The translations under genes were made by a program, and so were the position numbers. A stretch of 41,070 nt of DNA from an uncultured Lachnospiraceae bacterium (GTDB lineage Bacteria > Bacillota > Clostridia > Lachnospirales > Lachnospiraceae), in the NCBI GenBank assembly GCA_910577015.1, contig CAJTKU010000024.1, forward strand, positions 1-41,070, written 5' to 3'. A model generated the notes under the pieces. That model was not told the DNA's origin. It worked only from the letters and a program-made list of their open reading frames with translations, and searched no databases. Of this stretch, positions 32,179-41,069 are shown in pieces. The stretch's first letter is position 1. Each line of letters starts with the position of its first letter.

Positions 32179-33403
32179 CGAAATTTGTCTTCCCTTCCCT
32201 TCTGCCATTTCTAAAATTATTCCGGTTTCTGGGGCCTCGCTGTTCACCACGTTTCGTTCCCTGAGCGTCTGTTCGTTTCTGCTGTCCCTCTTCCTGTCTG
32301 GCCGGTTTTCCCTGATAATTTTCTCTTTTACCTCTTCTGTTCCGCCTGTTTCCCCTGCTTTCCTGCTGTTCCTCTTCCTGCTCCCCGTTTCTGCTGTTTT
32401 TTTCACCCTGCCTGTCATGGCTGCGTTCCTGTCTGGCAGTTCTTGCCTGCTTTGTGTCACGCCGGTTTACACGCTCTTCCTTGATTGCAGGCTTGTCCTC
32501 TTCCATGCCTTCCACCTGGTCCTCTGCTTCCAGTTTTTCCAATTCCCTGAGTTCTTCCGGTGAAAGTTCCAGCCTTTCTTTTTTGGTATGTTTTCTCCTG
32601 AACCGCAAATCCTCTACCTTGTATTCGTGGATTTCTTTTTCATCATCCACATCCACAATCACCTTAACCCGCTGGCGCAGCACATTTACACTTTGGACTT
32701 CCCCTTTCAACCCATCCGAAGTAGTGACCGTATCCCCTACACCGGGCAGTCTGCGGTTCAACTCCTCATAGGTATCCTCTTCATGCTTCAGGCAGCACAT
32801 CAGTCTGCCGCACACACCGGAAATCTTGGTAGGATTTAAAGATAAATTTTGCTCCTTTGCCATTTTAATGGATACAGGGATAAACTCGGAAAGATGGGTA
32901 TGGCAGCAAAGCGGTCTGCCGCACGTACCGATACCGCCCACTATCTTGGTTTCATCACGCACGCCAATCTGCCTCAGTTCGATTCTCGTCTTAAATACGC
33001 TTGCCAAATCCTTGACCAGTTCACGAAAATCAATTCTTCCGTCTGCAGTAAAGTAAAACAATACCTTGTTATTGTCAAATGTATACTCAGCATCAATCAG
33101 CTTCATATCCAATTCATGTTTCCGAATTTTTTCCAGACATATCTTAAATGCTTCTTTTTCTTTTATCTTATTGGCAGCTTCCTGTTCCTTGTCTTTTTCA
33201 TTTGCAATTCTAAGTACCGGCTTAAGCGGCTGAATGACTTTGTCATCCTCTACTTCCCTGGGCGCGCCAACCACTGTTCCGTATTCTATTCCACGGGCTG
33301 TCTCCACAATCACATGGTCGCCCCTGCTTACCTGAAAATCCAGCGGGTCAAAAAAGTAAACTTTTCCCGCCGTACGAAATCTTACTCCAATTACTTTAAT
33401 CAT
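32144..33403 (-). CDS. ricT: PSP1-domain protein RicT (YaaT), with long charged C-terminal tail
   Basis: The protein has 419 residues. Residues 1-270 are the PSP1/YaaT core: VIGVRFRTAGKVYFFDP, the cysteine clusters GGIGTCGRPLCCHTHL and ISGVCGRLMCCLKHE (iron-sulfur ligands in RicT), and a YEELNRRLPGVGDTV region. In B. subtilis RicT works with YlbF and YmcA in RNase Y-dependent mRNA maturation, sporulation and competence. The remaining ~150 residues are low-complexity, rich in Arg, Glu, Gln, Gly and Asn, and absent from Bacillus RicT (about 275 residues). GGAGG is 7 bases before the ATG. Confidence 0.93.
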   Translation of the reverse strand: MIKVIGVRFRTAGKVYFFDPLDFQVSRGDHVIVETARGIEYGTVVGAPREVEDDKVIQPLKPVLRIANEKDKEQEAANKIKEKEAFKICLEKIRKHELDMKLIDAEYTFDNNKVLFYFTADGRIDFRELVKDLASVFKTRIELRQIGVRDETKIVGGIGTCGRPLCCHTHLSEFIPVSIKMAKEQNLSLNPTKISGVCGRLMCCLKHEEDTYEELNRRLPGVGDTVTTSDGLKGEVQSVNVLRQRVKVIVDVDDEKEIHEYKVEDLRFRRKHTKKERLELSPEELRELEKLEAEDQVEGMEEDKPAIKEERVNRRDTKQARTARQERSHDRQGEKNSRNGEQEEEQQESRGNRRNRRGKRENYQGKPARQEEGQQKRTDAQGTKRGEQRGPRNRNNFRNGRREGKTNFDGSQSERKGTS

Positions 33404-33451
33404 CTATAAACCTCCATCAGGCTCTTTACAGCCTTTTCCTTTATTTTTATA

Positions 33452-34444
33452 TTATCCGTTTTCTTTTATTTCCAACAAGAGAAGTTCCATTGTCAGTTCA
33501 AAATTGACATTGGCCTCCAATCTGCTTTTTGCCCGGGAAAGCGCATGAAGCACAGACTCTATCCCTTCATAAGACGTCCTGCCAGCTACCTTTCTGATAT
33601 TGCCGATTTCTTCCTTAAAAACCAGATTATTTGCATCATTTGTTGCTTTAAACAACAGAACATCCCTGTACCAGATAGACAGGATATCCAGATAATCACC
33701 TGCATCCAGTTTATATTCTGAAATGTTCCTGATAGCGGCAATCATCTCTGTAATGTCCATTTCGTGAACATACTTCAACAGGGAAAGCGCTTCTTCCTTT
33801 ACTTTTTCAAAGTCTTCACTGACTGCCAGAAGCTTGGCCTTTCCGATATTCCCTCTTGCAAATGCCACACAGACTTCCGCCTTATAATCCGGCACCTGCA
33901 TCTGGGTCATCAGGAAATTTTTTACCAGTTCATCCGATACCGGCTTCATATTTAAAACGACGCACCTGCTTAAAATAGTCTGAAGCAGGGAATTGACATT
34001 CGTTGTTAAAAGCAGAATCACTGCATAAGCCGGCGGCTCTTCCAACGTCTTCAACAATGCATTTTGTGCCTGAACCGTCATCTTTTCCGCCTCGTTCATA
34101 ATATAAATCTTATAGCGGCTGCTGTATGGCTTTATGGCGATATCCCCGTTAATTTGAGAACGGACATCGTCCACACCGATAGAGCCCGGTTTTTCATGCA
34201 TTACGCGAATGATATCAGGCTGATTGCCGGATAACGCCTGTTTGCAGGAGCGGCACTCCTGACACGGCTTTAATCCTTCGGATTCGCATTGCAATGCCAT
34301 GGCAAAGGTTTTTGCAATAAATTCTTTTCCTGAAAAACGCTCTCCGTTAATGATATAGGCATGTGAAATCTTTCCCGTGGAAAGCGCGTTCTGCAAATGA
34401 TTTTTTATCTGTTCTTGTCCGATAATATCCTTAAATGCTGCCAT
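33452..34444 (-). CDS. holB: DNA polymerase III delta' subunit (clamp loader)
   Basis: The protein has 330 residues with an AAA+ clamp-loader fold. The P-loop is degenerate (GERFSGKEFIAKTFA), as usual in delta', which does not bind ATP productively. A zinc module follows with Cys53, Cys61, Cys64 and Cys67. NEAEKMTVQAQNALLKTLEEPPAYAVILLLTTN and the SRC-type arginine finger in LSRCVVLNM are diagnostic. It helps load the sliding clamp. It begins 10 bases after yaaR; the order yaaR-holB-yaaT is conserved across Firmicutes. AAGGAG precedes the ATG. Confidence 0.95.
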   Translation of the reverse strand: MAAFKDIIGQEQIKNHLQNALSTGKISHAYIINGERFSGKEFIAKTFAMALQCESEGLKPCQECRSCKQALSGNQPDIIRVMHEKPGSIGVDDVRSQINGDIAIKPYSSRYKIYIMNEAEKMTVQAQNALLKTLEEPPAYAVILLLTTNVNSLLQTILSRCVVLNMKPVSDELVKNFLMTQMQVPDYKAEVCVAFARGNIGKAKLLAVSEDFEKVKEEALSLLKYVHEMDITEMIAAIRNISEYKLDAGDYLDILSIWYRDVLLFKATNDANNLVFKEEIGNIRKVAGRTSYEGIESVLHALSRAKSRLEANVNFELTMELLLLEIKENG

Positions 34445-34454
34445 TCTTTTCTCC

Positions 34455-34895
34455 TTATGTAAAAATGTCCAGTAGCAATCCTTTGATTTCTCCTATCTTG
34501 TTTAAAATGGCCAGATTGTCCTGTTCGTCCTTTACCAGTTCTTTTGCCAAATCATCCAGATTCTCATCTATCAGGCGGATAATGCCGTAAACCCTGTGCC
34601 GCCCCCTTCTGTCAAGAAAGTTTTCCCTGGAAAAGGAATGGGAACGGCTGACCACTTCATTCATAAATTCCTTAATCAGACTCCGATAACGCTTCATGTC
34701 ACGCACATCCCTGCGCTTATACAGCCTGTCACCCTGCATTGTAATCTCTTCCATAAGTCCCTGCAGTCTTGTCTGCAGTTCCGCTTCTTCCACATGGCTG
34801 GCAAGCGTAAACTTAAAGCTGCCGTCTGTAGGATGGTTTTCCCTGGTCTGCTGTATCTGCTGGGTCTGCTGTATCTGGTCCACTTTAATTTCCAT
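34455..34895 (-). CDS. yaaR: YaaR-family protein (DUF327)
   Basis: The protein has about 146 residues, all helical. The N terminus is Gln-rich and repetitive (QIQQTQQIQQTRE). The core RDVRDMKRYRSLIKEFMNEVVSRSHSFSRENFLDRRGRHRVYGIIRLIDENLDDLAKELV matches YaaR. Its biochemical function is unknown; the gene is conserved next to holB. The frame is open to 34973, but GGAGG and the family length support ATG 34895. Confidence 0.9.
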   Translation of the reverse strand: MEIKVDQIQQTQQIQQTRENHPTDGSFKFTLASHVEEAELQTRLQGLMEEITMQGDRLYKRRDVRDMKRYRSLIKEFMNEVVSRSHSFSRENFLDRRGRHRVYGIIRLIDENLDDLAKELVKDEQDNLAILNKIGEIKGLLLDIFT

Positions 34896-34930
34896 ACGCT
34901 TCCCCTCCTTTCTCCCCGGAAAAATACGCC

Positions 34931-35518
34931 TTACAACTGTTCCAAAACATATTCTTTTATTTCCTGTAGACATTTTACCAGATTTCCATTATAAAATCGT
35001 CTGGCAATTCCTGCCTTCTTTATCTTTTCTTCAGAAAAATCCTCGCTGTCAGCCAAAAAACGCCTACACATTTCTTCATACTTTGGACTGGCCTGTTTTT
35101 TCTCCCTGTCCAAGGCGCGCTGTAACCGCACTCCGTCATCCAATTCAATCAAAACCGGTATCACATTTTTTTCCCCAAAATAGTTTCTGGTACTCTCATA
35201 GGACTCCAGTGTTCCGATGCAGATATAATTTTGCTCCTGTAAGTGGAATTGTCCGTCGTCTACCGTAAAATAGCGCCACAGGCCATGATATGTATGATAG
35301 GCACGGTGTTCTATCACCTTGCCGTTTTTCAACAAGTTCTCGAATCCCTCTTCATCGGTAAAAAAATATTCAATCCCATCCTGTTCTTTTATGCGGATGG
35401 GCCTGGTCGTATAAGGAATGATTCTTTGCAATCCAAAGCGGCTTTCCTGTAACAGCTTCTTGTATATGGTATCCTTCCCCGTGGAACTCTTGCCCATCAG
35501 ATATACGATTTTTCCCAT
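34931..35518 (-). CDS. Guanylate kinase-like protein
   Basis: The protein has 195 residues. The P-loop is GKSSTGKDT (9-17), followed by the guanylate-kinase-like TTRPIR.KEQDGIEYFF (GMP-binding region) and later GVRLQRALDREKKQ. The core is divergent: the usual GPSGVGKxT is changed, and the later R-x-x-x-[AE]-x-x-E lid is only partly recognisable. It could be an active guanylate kinase or a specialised nucleotide kinase. It occupies the position where B. subtilis has tmk, upstream of yaaR-holB. It starts 4 bases after the pyk stop. Confidence 0.8.
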   Translation of the reverse strand: MGKIVYLMGKSSTGKDTIYKKLLQESRFGLQRIIPYTTRPIRIKEQDGIEYFFTDEEGFENLLKNGKVIEHRAYHTYHGLWRYFTVDDGQFHLQEQNYICIGTLESYESTRNYFGEKNVIPVLIELDDGVRLQRALDREKKQASPKYEEMCRRFLADSEDFSEEKIKKAGIARRFYNGNLVKCLQEIKEYVLEQL

Positions 35519-35522
35519 TCCG

Positions 35523-36944
35523 TTATATTACCTCTACTACATGAATCATATCTGTGTTTCCTGCAACTCCCAAAGGAACTCCCGCTGTTATGACAACTGT
35601 GTCGCCGCTTTTAATCAACCCTGCCTGCCTGCTTTTAAATACAGCCTCCTCAAAAAGTTCATCCGTGGTTTGTTCTTTTTCTATCATAATCGGACTGACG
35701 CCCCATAACAGATTTAACTGTCTGCATACGCCTTCATCCAGTGTACAGCCGATAACCTGACAGCCCGGTTTGTACCGTGCAATCATATTTGCAGTAAACC
35801 CGGACATTGTAACCGTAATAATCGCCGCTGCATGAAGGCTCATTGCCACATTACAGGTTGCGTAGGAAATAGCGGTGGTAATATCCGGCGTATTCTCCTG
35901 CTCCTCCTGTTCCCTCTGCATTCTGGAGCGATAATTGATATCCTGCTCTGCACGTTCCGCAATGCGTGCCATGGTTTTGACTGCTTCTACCGGATACAGC
36001 CCCGCTGCGCTTTCTCCTGATAACATAATTGCCGTTGTCCCATCATAAATGGCGTTGGCAATGTCAGTTGCCTCCGCTCTGGTGGGACGGGGATTTTTAA
36101 TCATGGATTCCAGCATCTGCGTGGCAGTGATAACATGTTTTCCCTGTGCAACCGCCATCTTTATCATCTTTTTCTGTAAAATGGGAACCTCCTCCATGGC
36201 AACTTCCACACCCATATCTCCGCGCGCCACCATAATGCCGTCGGAAACCTCAAGTATTTCCGCCAGATTATTAATACCCTGCATATTCTCAATTTTGGCA
36301 ATGATTTTCATCTTACTTCCATGGTCATCCAGAATTTTTCTGACTTCCAGTATATCCTCTTTGCTTCTGGCAAAAGAAGCGGCAAGAAAATCAAAACCAT
36401 GCTCTATGCCGAAAAGTATGTCCTCCAAATCCACTTTACTGATGTATGGCATGGACAAAACACATCCCGGCACATTGACGCCCTTATGGTTGGATACAAA
36501 ACCGCCATTAACCACACGGCAGACAATATCATGGCCGGTTATTTCCTCCACTGTCATTTCTATCAGTCCGTCGTCAATTAAAATGGTAGTGCCCACACAG
36601 ATGTCGTTCTTGAGGTTCTGGTAAGTAATAGAAGCCCTCTGGGAAGTACCCATCACGTCTTCCGTTGTCAGAATAAAGGTCTGACCCGGTTTTAACTCCG
36701 CTTTTCCGCCTTCAAAATCCCTCAGACGGATTTCAGGTCCTTTCGTATCCAGCAAAGTGGCTACCGGCAGACCCAGTTCCTCCCTCGCCTTTGTTACCTT
36801 CTTGTATTTTTCCAACTGCATTTCATGTGTGCCGTGGGAAAAATTGAAGCGTGCCACATTCATTCCCGCCTGCATCAACTCTTTTATTTTCTCCTCACTT
36901 TCACATGCCGGTCCTAATGTACAAATGATTTTTGTTTTTCTCAT
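35523..36944 (-). CDS. pyk: Pyruvate kinase
   Basis: The protein has 473 residues, the short form without the C-terminal PEP-utiliser domain of Bacillus. It starts with TKIICTLGPACESEEKIKELMQAGMNVARFNFSHG. The barrel carries DTKGPEIR, the K/E metal-site region IIAKIENMQGI and VARGDMGVE, with the B domain between. TRAEATDIANAIYDGTTAIMLSGESAAGLYPVEAV is diagnostic. It makes pyruvate and ATP from phosphoenolpyruvate and ADP in glycolysis. GAGG stands 5 bases before ATG 36944. It lies within the replication/tRNA-modification operon with 4- and 22-base gaps, an unusual setting for pyk. Confidence 0.96.
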   Translation of the reverse strand: MRKTKIICTLGPACESEEKIKELMQAGMNVARFNFSHGTHEMQLEKYKKVTKAREELGLPVATLLDTKGPEIRLRDFEGGKAELKPGQTFILTTEDVMGTSQRASITYQNLKNDICVGTTILIDDGLIEMTVEEITGHDIVCRVVNGGFVSNHKGVNVPGCVLSMPYISKVDLEDILFGIEHGFDFLAASFARSKEDILEVRKILDDHGSKMKIIAKIENMQGINNLAEILEVSDGIMVARGDMGVEVAMEEVPILQKKMIKMAVAQGKHVITATQMLESMIKNPRPTRAEATDIANAIYDGTTAIMLSGESAAGLYPVEAVKTMARIAERAEQDINYRSRMQREQEEQENTPDITTAISYATCNVAMSLHAAAIITVTMSGFTANMIARYKPGCQVIGCTLDEGVCRQLNLLWGVSPIMIEKEQTTDELFEEAVFKSRQAGLIKSGDTVVITAGVPLGVAGNTDMIHVVEVI

Positions 36945-36966
36945 ATAAACCTCATTTCTGCGCCCT

Positions 36967-38406
36967 TTATGCGCGTTTATCAACTACCTTTACATAGAAT
37001 CGCCCGTTATGGTTTATCACTCCCTGGACATTGCACCCCATGTCTATATCTCTTTTGATAAGTAAACTTATCTCCTCTGTAAATTCTTCTCCCGGAACAA
37101 TGAGCGGGATGCCGGGCGGATACAGATAAATAAACTCTCCTGCAATATGCTGCGGTGACTCTTCCAATGCAACTTCTATCGTTTCGCAATCCCATGCCTG
37201 TTTTAAAGGTATCCTTTGTTTTGTGGATAATCTTACGTTTCTATAAATAGCGTCCGTTTTGTGCTTTTTATTGCCGAAGGACGCTGCTTCTGCTTTTTTC
37301 CCACACTCCCTATCTATTTCCAACAGCGCCTTTGTCATTCGTTCATAAGCTTCCTCTTTATCCCCTATGGTAAACATGGCCAGCACATAGCTTCCTGCCG
37401 CCATTTCCATCTGCAGGTGGAATCGGTCCTGAAGCAATCTGTAAAGCTGTTGGCCTGAAAACACTCCTGAACTGTCTCTGATAACCAGTTTGCCGATATC
37501 CATGCTTTCTTCCTGTAAAATTTTTATCCATTTGCAGCCGTCCAGCTTTCTCAACATGTTATTCCATTGTCTGAGAAAAGCGTCAAATAATTCTTCTGCG
37601 CGCAGCGAAGTTATTTCTATTGCATCTTCCATGGACGCCATCAGGACATACGATGGACTGCTGCTCTGATATATCTGTAAAAAACGTTTCAGCCGGTCAC
37701 GGTTTATCAGTTCTCCGTTCACATGCAGAATTGCCGTCTGCGTCATGGAGGGAAGCGTTTTGTGCAAACTGTGTACTACCAAATCCGCACCCAGTCTACA
37801 GCTGTTTTCCGGCCATGCAGGATGAAATCCGAAATGTGCTCCATGCGCTTCATCAACAATCAGAGGAATCCCTCTTTTATGAACCACTCTTGCAATTGCC
37901 GCAACATCGGCTACCATCCCTTCGTATGTCGGCGATACAATGAAAACTGCCTGTATGCCGCCGTCCTCCAAAAGCGCCTGCTCAACCTGCTGTGGCGTCA
38001 CCGCCAGATTACATCCGTAATCCTCGTTTTCACCGCTCCAAAGATATTTTACCTCCAAATCCCTTAAGTATACCGCATGATATGCAGACTTATGACATCC
38101 GCGGGCCATCAACAACTTCCCGCCCGCAGGCAATGCTGCCGATACAGCGCTTAATATTCCTGATGTACTGCCGTTGACAAGATAAAAACTTTCCTCTGCC
38201 CCATAGACTGATGCCGCTTTATCCTGCAGCCGCTTCAAGACTTGTGTCGCATTATGCAGATTATCAAAGCCGTCTATTTCTGTAATATCAATTTCTGCAA
38301 CCGGCAATGCCGTACTTCCAAGAAGATTTCTTTTATGCCCCGGCATGTGATAGGGATAATAATCCTCTTGCACATATTCTTTTATTTTGCGGTATAATTC
38401 CCCCAT
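36967..38406 (-). CDS. PLP-dependent Orn/Lys/Arg decarboxylase-family protein (YaaO-like)
   Basis: The protein has 479 residues, the length of the short YaaO/SpeA-like decarboxylases lacking the N-terminal receiver wing. PYHMPGHKRN, VNGSTSGILSAVSAAL, VDEAHGAHFGF and the Schiff-base Lys in VVHSLHKTLPSMTQ are diagnostic. It probably decarboxylates lysine, arginine or ornithine to a polyamine precursor; which one cannot be told. The upstream HD gene ends TAA, then G, then this ATG, so translation is probably coupled. Upstream in-frame ATGs at 38439 and 38454 are alternatives. Confidence 0.9.
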   Translation of the reverse strand: MGELYRKIKEYVQEDYYPYHMPGHKRNLLGSTALPVAEIDITEIDGFDNLHNATQVLKRLQDKAASVYGAEESFYLVNGSTSGILSAVSAALPAGGKLLMARGCHKSAYHAVYLRDLEVKYLWSGENEDYGCNLAVTPQQVEQALLEDGGIQAVFIVSPTYEGMVADVAAIARVVHKRGIPLIVDEAHGAHFGFHPAWPENSCRLGADLVVHSLHKTLPSMTQTAILHVNGELINRDRLKRFLQIYQSSSPSYVLMASMEDAIEITSLRAEELFDAFLRQWNNMLRKLDGCKWIKILQEESMDIGKLVIRDSSGVFSGQQLYRLLQDRFHLQMEMAAGSYVLAMFTIGDKEEAYERMTKALLEIDRECGKKAEAASFGNKKHKTDAIYRNVRLSTKQRIPLKQAWDCETIEVALEESPQHIAGEFIYLYPPGIPLIVPGEEFTEEISLLIKRDIDMGCNVQGVINHNGRFYVKVVDKRA

Positions 38407-38407
38407 C

Positions 38408-38968
38408 TTAAAATTCCGTTCTGATTTTCTCTGCTCCATGTCCCTTGTGAACATGCAGGGTTTCCAGCAAAGAACACCACTTATCTGCTGTTGTTACAAT
38501 CCATGCCTCCCTGCATAAAGGGGGCATCGGTGTCAATGGCCACATGTGTTTCCGAATAATATCCTCTTCCCTCGGCGTAAGCCGGTATTCTTTTTTTGCG
38601 TTTCTGAGAGCTGTACCCGGATGCCTGAATCCATGCAGATTGTGAGGTTGTACATGGTCGGCATCATGCCAGTCATAGAGAAAATAGTCATGAAGAAGCG
38701 CGCCTCTTATCAATTCGTCTTTCTTACATCTGATTCCCATCTTCTCCAGCTTATAACTGATAAAAAGACTGTATTTTGCTACATCCATGCAATGCCTGTT
38801 GACAGTCATGCTTCCATGTTGAATATGCCTTTTGGTCTTTTCAAAATTTTTGGATTTGAGGATATCTGATGCATTATGCACAATTTCGCGATGTAAAGAG
38901 CGCTGCATTAAATAGTGCTTTTTCCACTTCTCAGCTTGTTTGAAATTACGAAGTCTGTATCGTTTCAT
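38408..38968 (-). CDS. HD-domain phosphohydrolase-like protein
   Basis: The protein has about 186 residues. HD-superfamily metal ligands are visible: His in HCMDVAKYSL, the doublet in RGALLHDYFLYDW, a later His in DIIRKHMWPL and Asp in TTADKWCS. Such proteins hydrolyse phosphate esters of nucleotides; this branch is common in Lachnospiraceae and uncharacterised. The frame is open to 39016, but AAAGGAG before ATG 38968 sets the start. It lies 35 bases after the L,D-transpeptidase gene. Confidence 0.82.
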   Translation of the reverse strand: MKRYRLRNFKQAEKWKKHYLMQRSLHREIVHNASDILKSKNFEKTKRHIQHGSMTVNRHCMDVAKYSLFISYKLEKMGIRCKKDELIRGALLHDYFLYDWHDADHVQPHNLHGFRHPGTALRNAKKEYRLTPREEDIIRKHMWPLTPMPPLCREAWIVTTADKWCSLLETLHVHKGHGAEKIRTEF

Positions 38969-39003
38969 GACTACTCCTTTCCACAAATATAAGAAACCGA
39001 AAA

Positions 39004-40608
39004 CTAATAATAACAAATTATCGGAAAACCTGTTGATATCTGGCTGTATATGGAAGCTGCCATGTCGAGCGGAAGATTAACACAGCCATGAGAACCATTC
39101 GTCAGGTAAATATCTCCTCCGAACCTCCGTCTCCATGTTGCGTCATGCATTCCCACATTCCCGTTAAACGGCATCCAATAGTTTACAGGCGTTTCATAGT
39201 CCCTGCCACGCAATACTGCATCGGTTGTCTTATATGTCAGACCGAAAACTCCTTGGGGCGTAGCGTTTCCCTTAGCCATATCTCCGGAAACAAAATCCGT
39301 TTCCAATATCAATTCGCCTTCTTTATACAGGTACAGATGCTGATTTGTCAAATCAATTTCTACATAAGAATTACCGATATCATTTATCCCTTTTGACCAT
39401 CCCCGGCTGATATATTCCGGTTCCCTTTCGGTAACAGCTCCCTCCATAATCAATTCTATCAATGCCTCTGTTTCTGCATCTTTATCTGTTTTCCATCCAT
39501 ATGCACCGCTGGGCAGCCTGACTTCAACGCCAAGTGTCGTTACAAAGTCTCTCTTTTTTCCGTAAGTATCATGCTCCTTTGCTTTCTCTTCCACAAAAGC
39601 TTTTACCTGTTCTGTATCAATAGAGACTTCTTTTCCGTCCACCACAAGCCAGTTATGAATCAACTCACCATCGACAACTTCTTCTTCTCCATTCCAGTCA
39701 TAAATAATCTGCGCGCTCACCAGCTTATTCATCTTCTCCAGCTTTGCTTGCAAATCTTTATTATCTGCCGTAATTTCCGGCTGCCGGTAACATCCTGCAT
39801 CCGTCAAATCTAATATTGTATCCATATTACTGATTGCTTTACATACAGACGCAACCGTCAACTCCCTATCCAGTAAAGTTCCTTCCTTTTCCGGAATAAT
39901 TTCGTATCCGTTAATGTCCTCCAAATATTCACTGATATATGCATCAGTCGGTTTTTTCCCGTTTTTACTGTCAAAAATCCCTGCCTGAACCAAAATCTCT
40001 TCTATTATGGTATCATCAAATTCAACCGCAATATAAGTTTGGTCTTCCCGTATCCTTTTTGAAAAGAAATTTCCAATCCATCCGAATGTATTCTGGCTTG
40101 CAAGTATCTCTTCAACCTCCTGCGCAATCGAAAATTCCAGCTGTGCATCCGAAGCCGTGATAGTAAGTACTTCCGCGCCATCCCTGTCCATCAGAACCAA
40201 TCTGTAATTTTCGTAATACCGGTCCTGTAACTGCCTGATTGTTTCCTCAGCCGTAAAATTGCCACACGCCAATCCATTTACCTGTTGAGCAGGAAAAAAG
40301 TGATATTTATAATAATACATGCCATACAAATACACCAATGCCAAAATACTGAAAAACAGCACTGTTACAATCACTGCCGGTAAAATCTTTTTCTTTTTCG
40401 GTTTTAATACCTGCGTTTCGTTCCCGTTACTTTTCTCCTTTTCTTCTTTCTCAGAAGCTTTACATTCCTCTTCCTTCTTACCACTCCCACCGGAGTCCTC
40501 TTTCTCCTGTGGCGCTATATTTTTGTTTTCCGCCAACTCAAGATTACTTTTTTCTGAAAGGTTCTTTTTCCGCTTTTTATGATTGTTACCTTTTGTATTT
40601 CTTTTCAT
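39004..40608 (-). CDS. L,D-transpeptidase (YkuD) with peptidoglycan-binding domain
   Basis: The protein has 534 residues. A basic, Glu/Lys-rich cytosolic N terminus of about 75 residues is followed by one membrane helix (ILPAVIVTVLFFSILALVYLYG). A long extracytoplasmic part with PGBD_4-like repeats follows, then a C-terminal YkuD domain with the catalytic HDATWRRRFGG and SHGCVNLP motifs (Cys nucleophile). It forms 3-3 cross-links or attaches proteins to peptidoglycan outside the membrane. GGGAG precedes ATG 40608. It appears to head the long minus-strand run, with a TATAAT on the minus strand at 40655-40660 but no clear -35. Confidence 0.93.
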   Translation of the reverse strand: MKRNTKGNNHKKRKKNLSEKSNLELAENKNIAPQEKEDSGGSGKKEEECKASEKEEKEKSNGNETQVLKPKKKKILPAVIVTVLFFSILALVYLYGMYYYKYHFFPAQQVNGLACGNFTAEETIRQLQDRYYENYRLVLMDRDGAEVLTITASDAQLEFSIAQEVEEILASQNTFGWIGNFFSKRIREDQTYIAVEFDDTIIEEILVQAGIFDSKNGKKPTDAYISEYLEDINGYEIIPEKEGTLLDRELTVASVCKAISNMDTILDLTDAGCYRQPEITADNKDLQAKLEKMNKLVSAQIIYDWNGEEEVVDGELIHNWLVVDGKEVSIDTEQVKAFVEEKAKEHDTYGKKRDFVTTLGVEVRLPSGAYGWKTDKDAETEALIELIMEGAVTEREPEYISRGWSKGINDIGNSYVEIDLTNQHLYLYKEGELILETDFVSGDMAKGNATPQGVFGLTYKTTDAVLRGRDYETPVNYWMPFNGNVGMHDATWRRRFGGDIYLTNGSHGCVNLPLDMAASIYSQISTGFPIICYY

Positions 40609-40694
40609 AACTTTCTCCCAGTACCAAATCACAAATATTCTATTTTAGCACTTTATTATATCATTAATTCGGGCAAAAGAACAGCACCTTTACA

Positions 40695-40720
40695 CAAAAA
40701 AAAAGACTTAACAGTCTTTT
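40695..40720 (-). terminator. Intrinsic terminator of the tRNA operon
   Basis: On the minus strand, AAAAGACT and AGTCTTTT (40713-40720 with 40701-40708) form an 8-bp stem with a 4-base loop. A run of Ts follows (complement of 40695-40700). It lies 9 bases after the 3' end of tRNA-Lys and before the L,D-transpeptidase promoter region. Confidence 0.85.
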
Positions 40721-40728
40721 CTCTAAAA

Positions 40729-40801
40729 TGAAGCACGGGGGATTCGAACCCCCGACAACCTGATTAAAAGTCAGGTGCTCTACCGACTGAGCTAGTGCTC
40801 C
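40729..40801 (-). tRNA. tRNA-Lys (anticodon TTT)
   Basis: A 73-base cloverleaf on the minus strand with acceptor stem GGAGCAC/GTGCTTC, U8-A9, a D arm, anticodon loop CTTTTAA and T loop TTCGAAT. The discriminator is A. CCA is not encoded. Confidence 0.95.
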
Positions 40802-40821
40802 TTATTTTTTTGCAAAATGAA

Positions 40822-40894
<73 letters not shown>

Positions 40895-40900
40895 ATTGAG

Positions 40901-40974
40901 TAGCGGGGACAGGATTTGAACCTATGACCTTCGGGTTATGAGCCCGACGAGCTTCCAGACTGCTCCACCCCGCG
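40901..40974 (-). tRNA. Initiator tRNA-Met (anticodon CAT)
   Basis: A 74-base cloverleaf on the minus strand. Initiator features are the three G-C pairs flanking the anticodon loop (GGG, CTCATAA, CCC), the A11-U24 D-stem pair and an unpaired 1-72 position. Here that mismatch is C1-U72, instead of the usual C1-A72. CCA is not encoded. Confidence 0.92.
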
Positions 40975-40987
40975 TTATTAAATTAAA

Positions 40988-41069
40988 TGGATGGAGGTGG
41001 ATTCGAACCACCGAAGCAATTTGCAGCAGATTTACAGTCTGTCCCCTTTGGCCACTCGGGAATCCATCC
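40988..41069 (-). tRNA. tRNA-Tyr (anticodon GTA)
   Basis: An 82-base class II tRNA on the minus strand with acceptor stem GGATGGA/TCCATCC, anticodon loop CTGTAAA, a long variable arm and T loop TTCGAAT. Discriminator A; CCA not encoded. The tRNA array probably continues beyond the window edge. Confidence 0.95.

Noticed and set aside
32179..32460. Upstream extension of the trmN6 frame
   Set aside because: It is the antiphase reading of the low-complexity ricT tail and does not match the family N terminus.
34850..34890. CAG-rich triplet repeat in yaaR
   Set aside because: It is a short coding repeat giving a Gln-rich N terminus, common in this family; no sign of a mobile or regulatory element.
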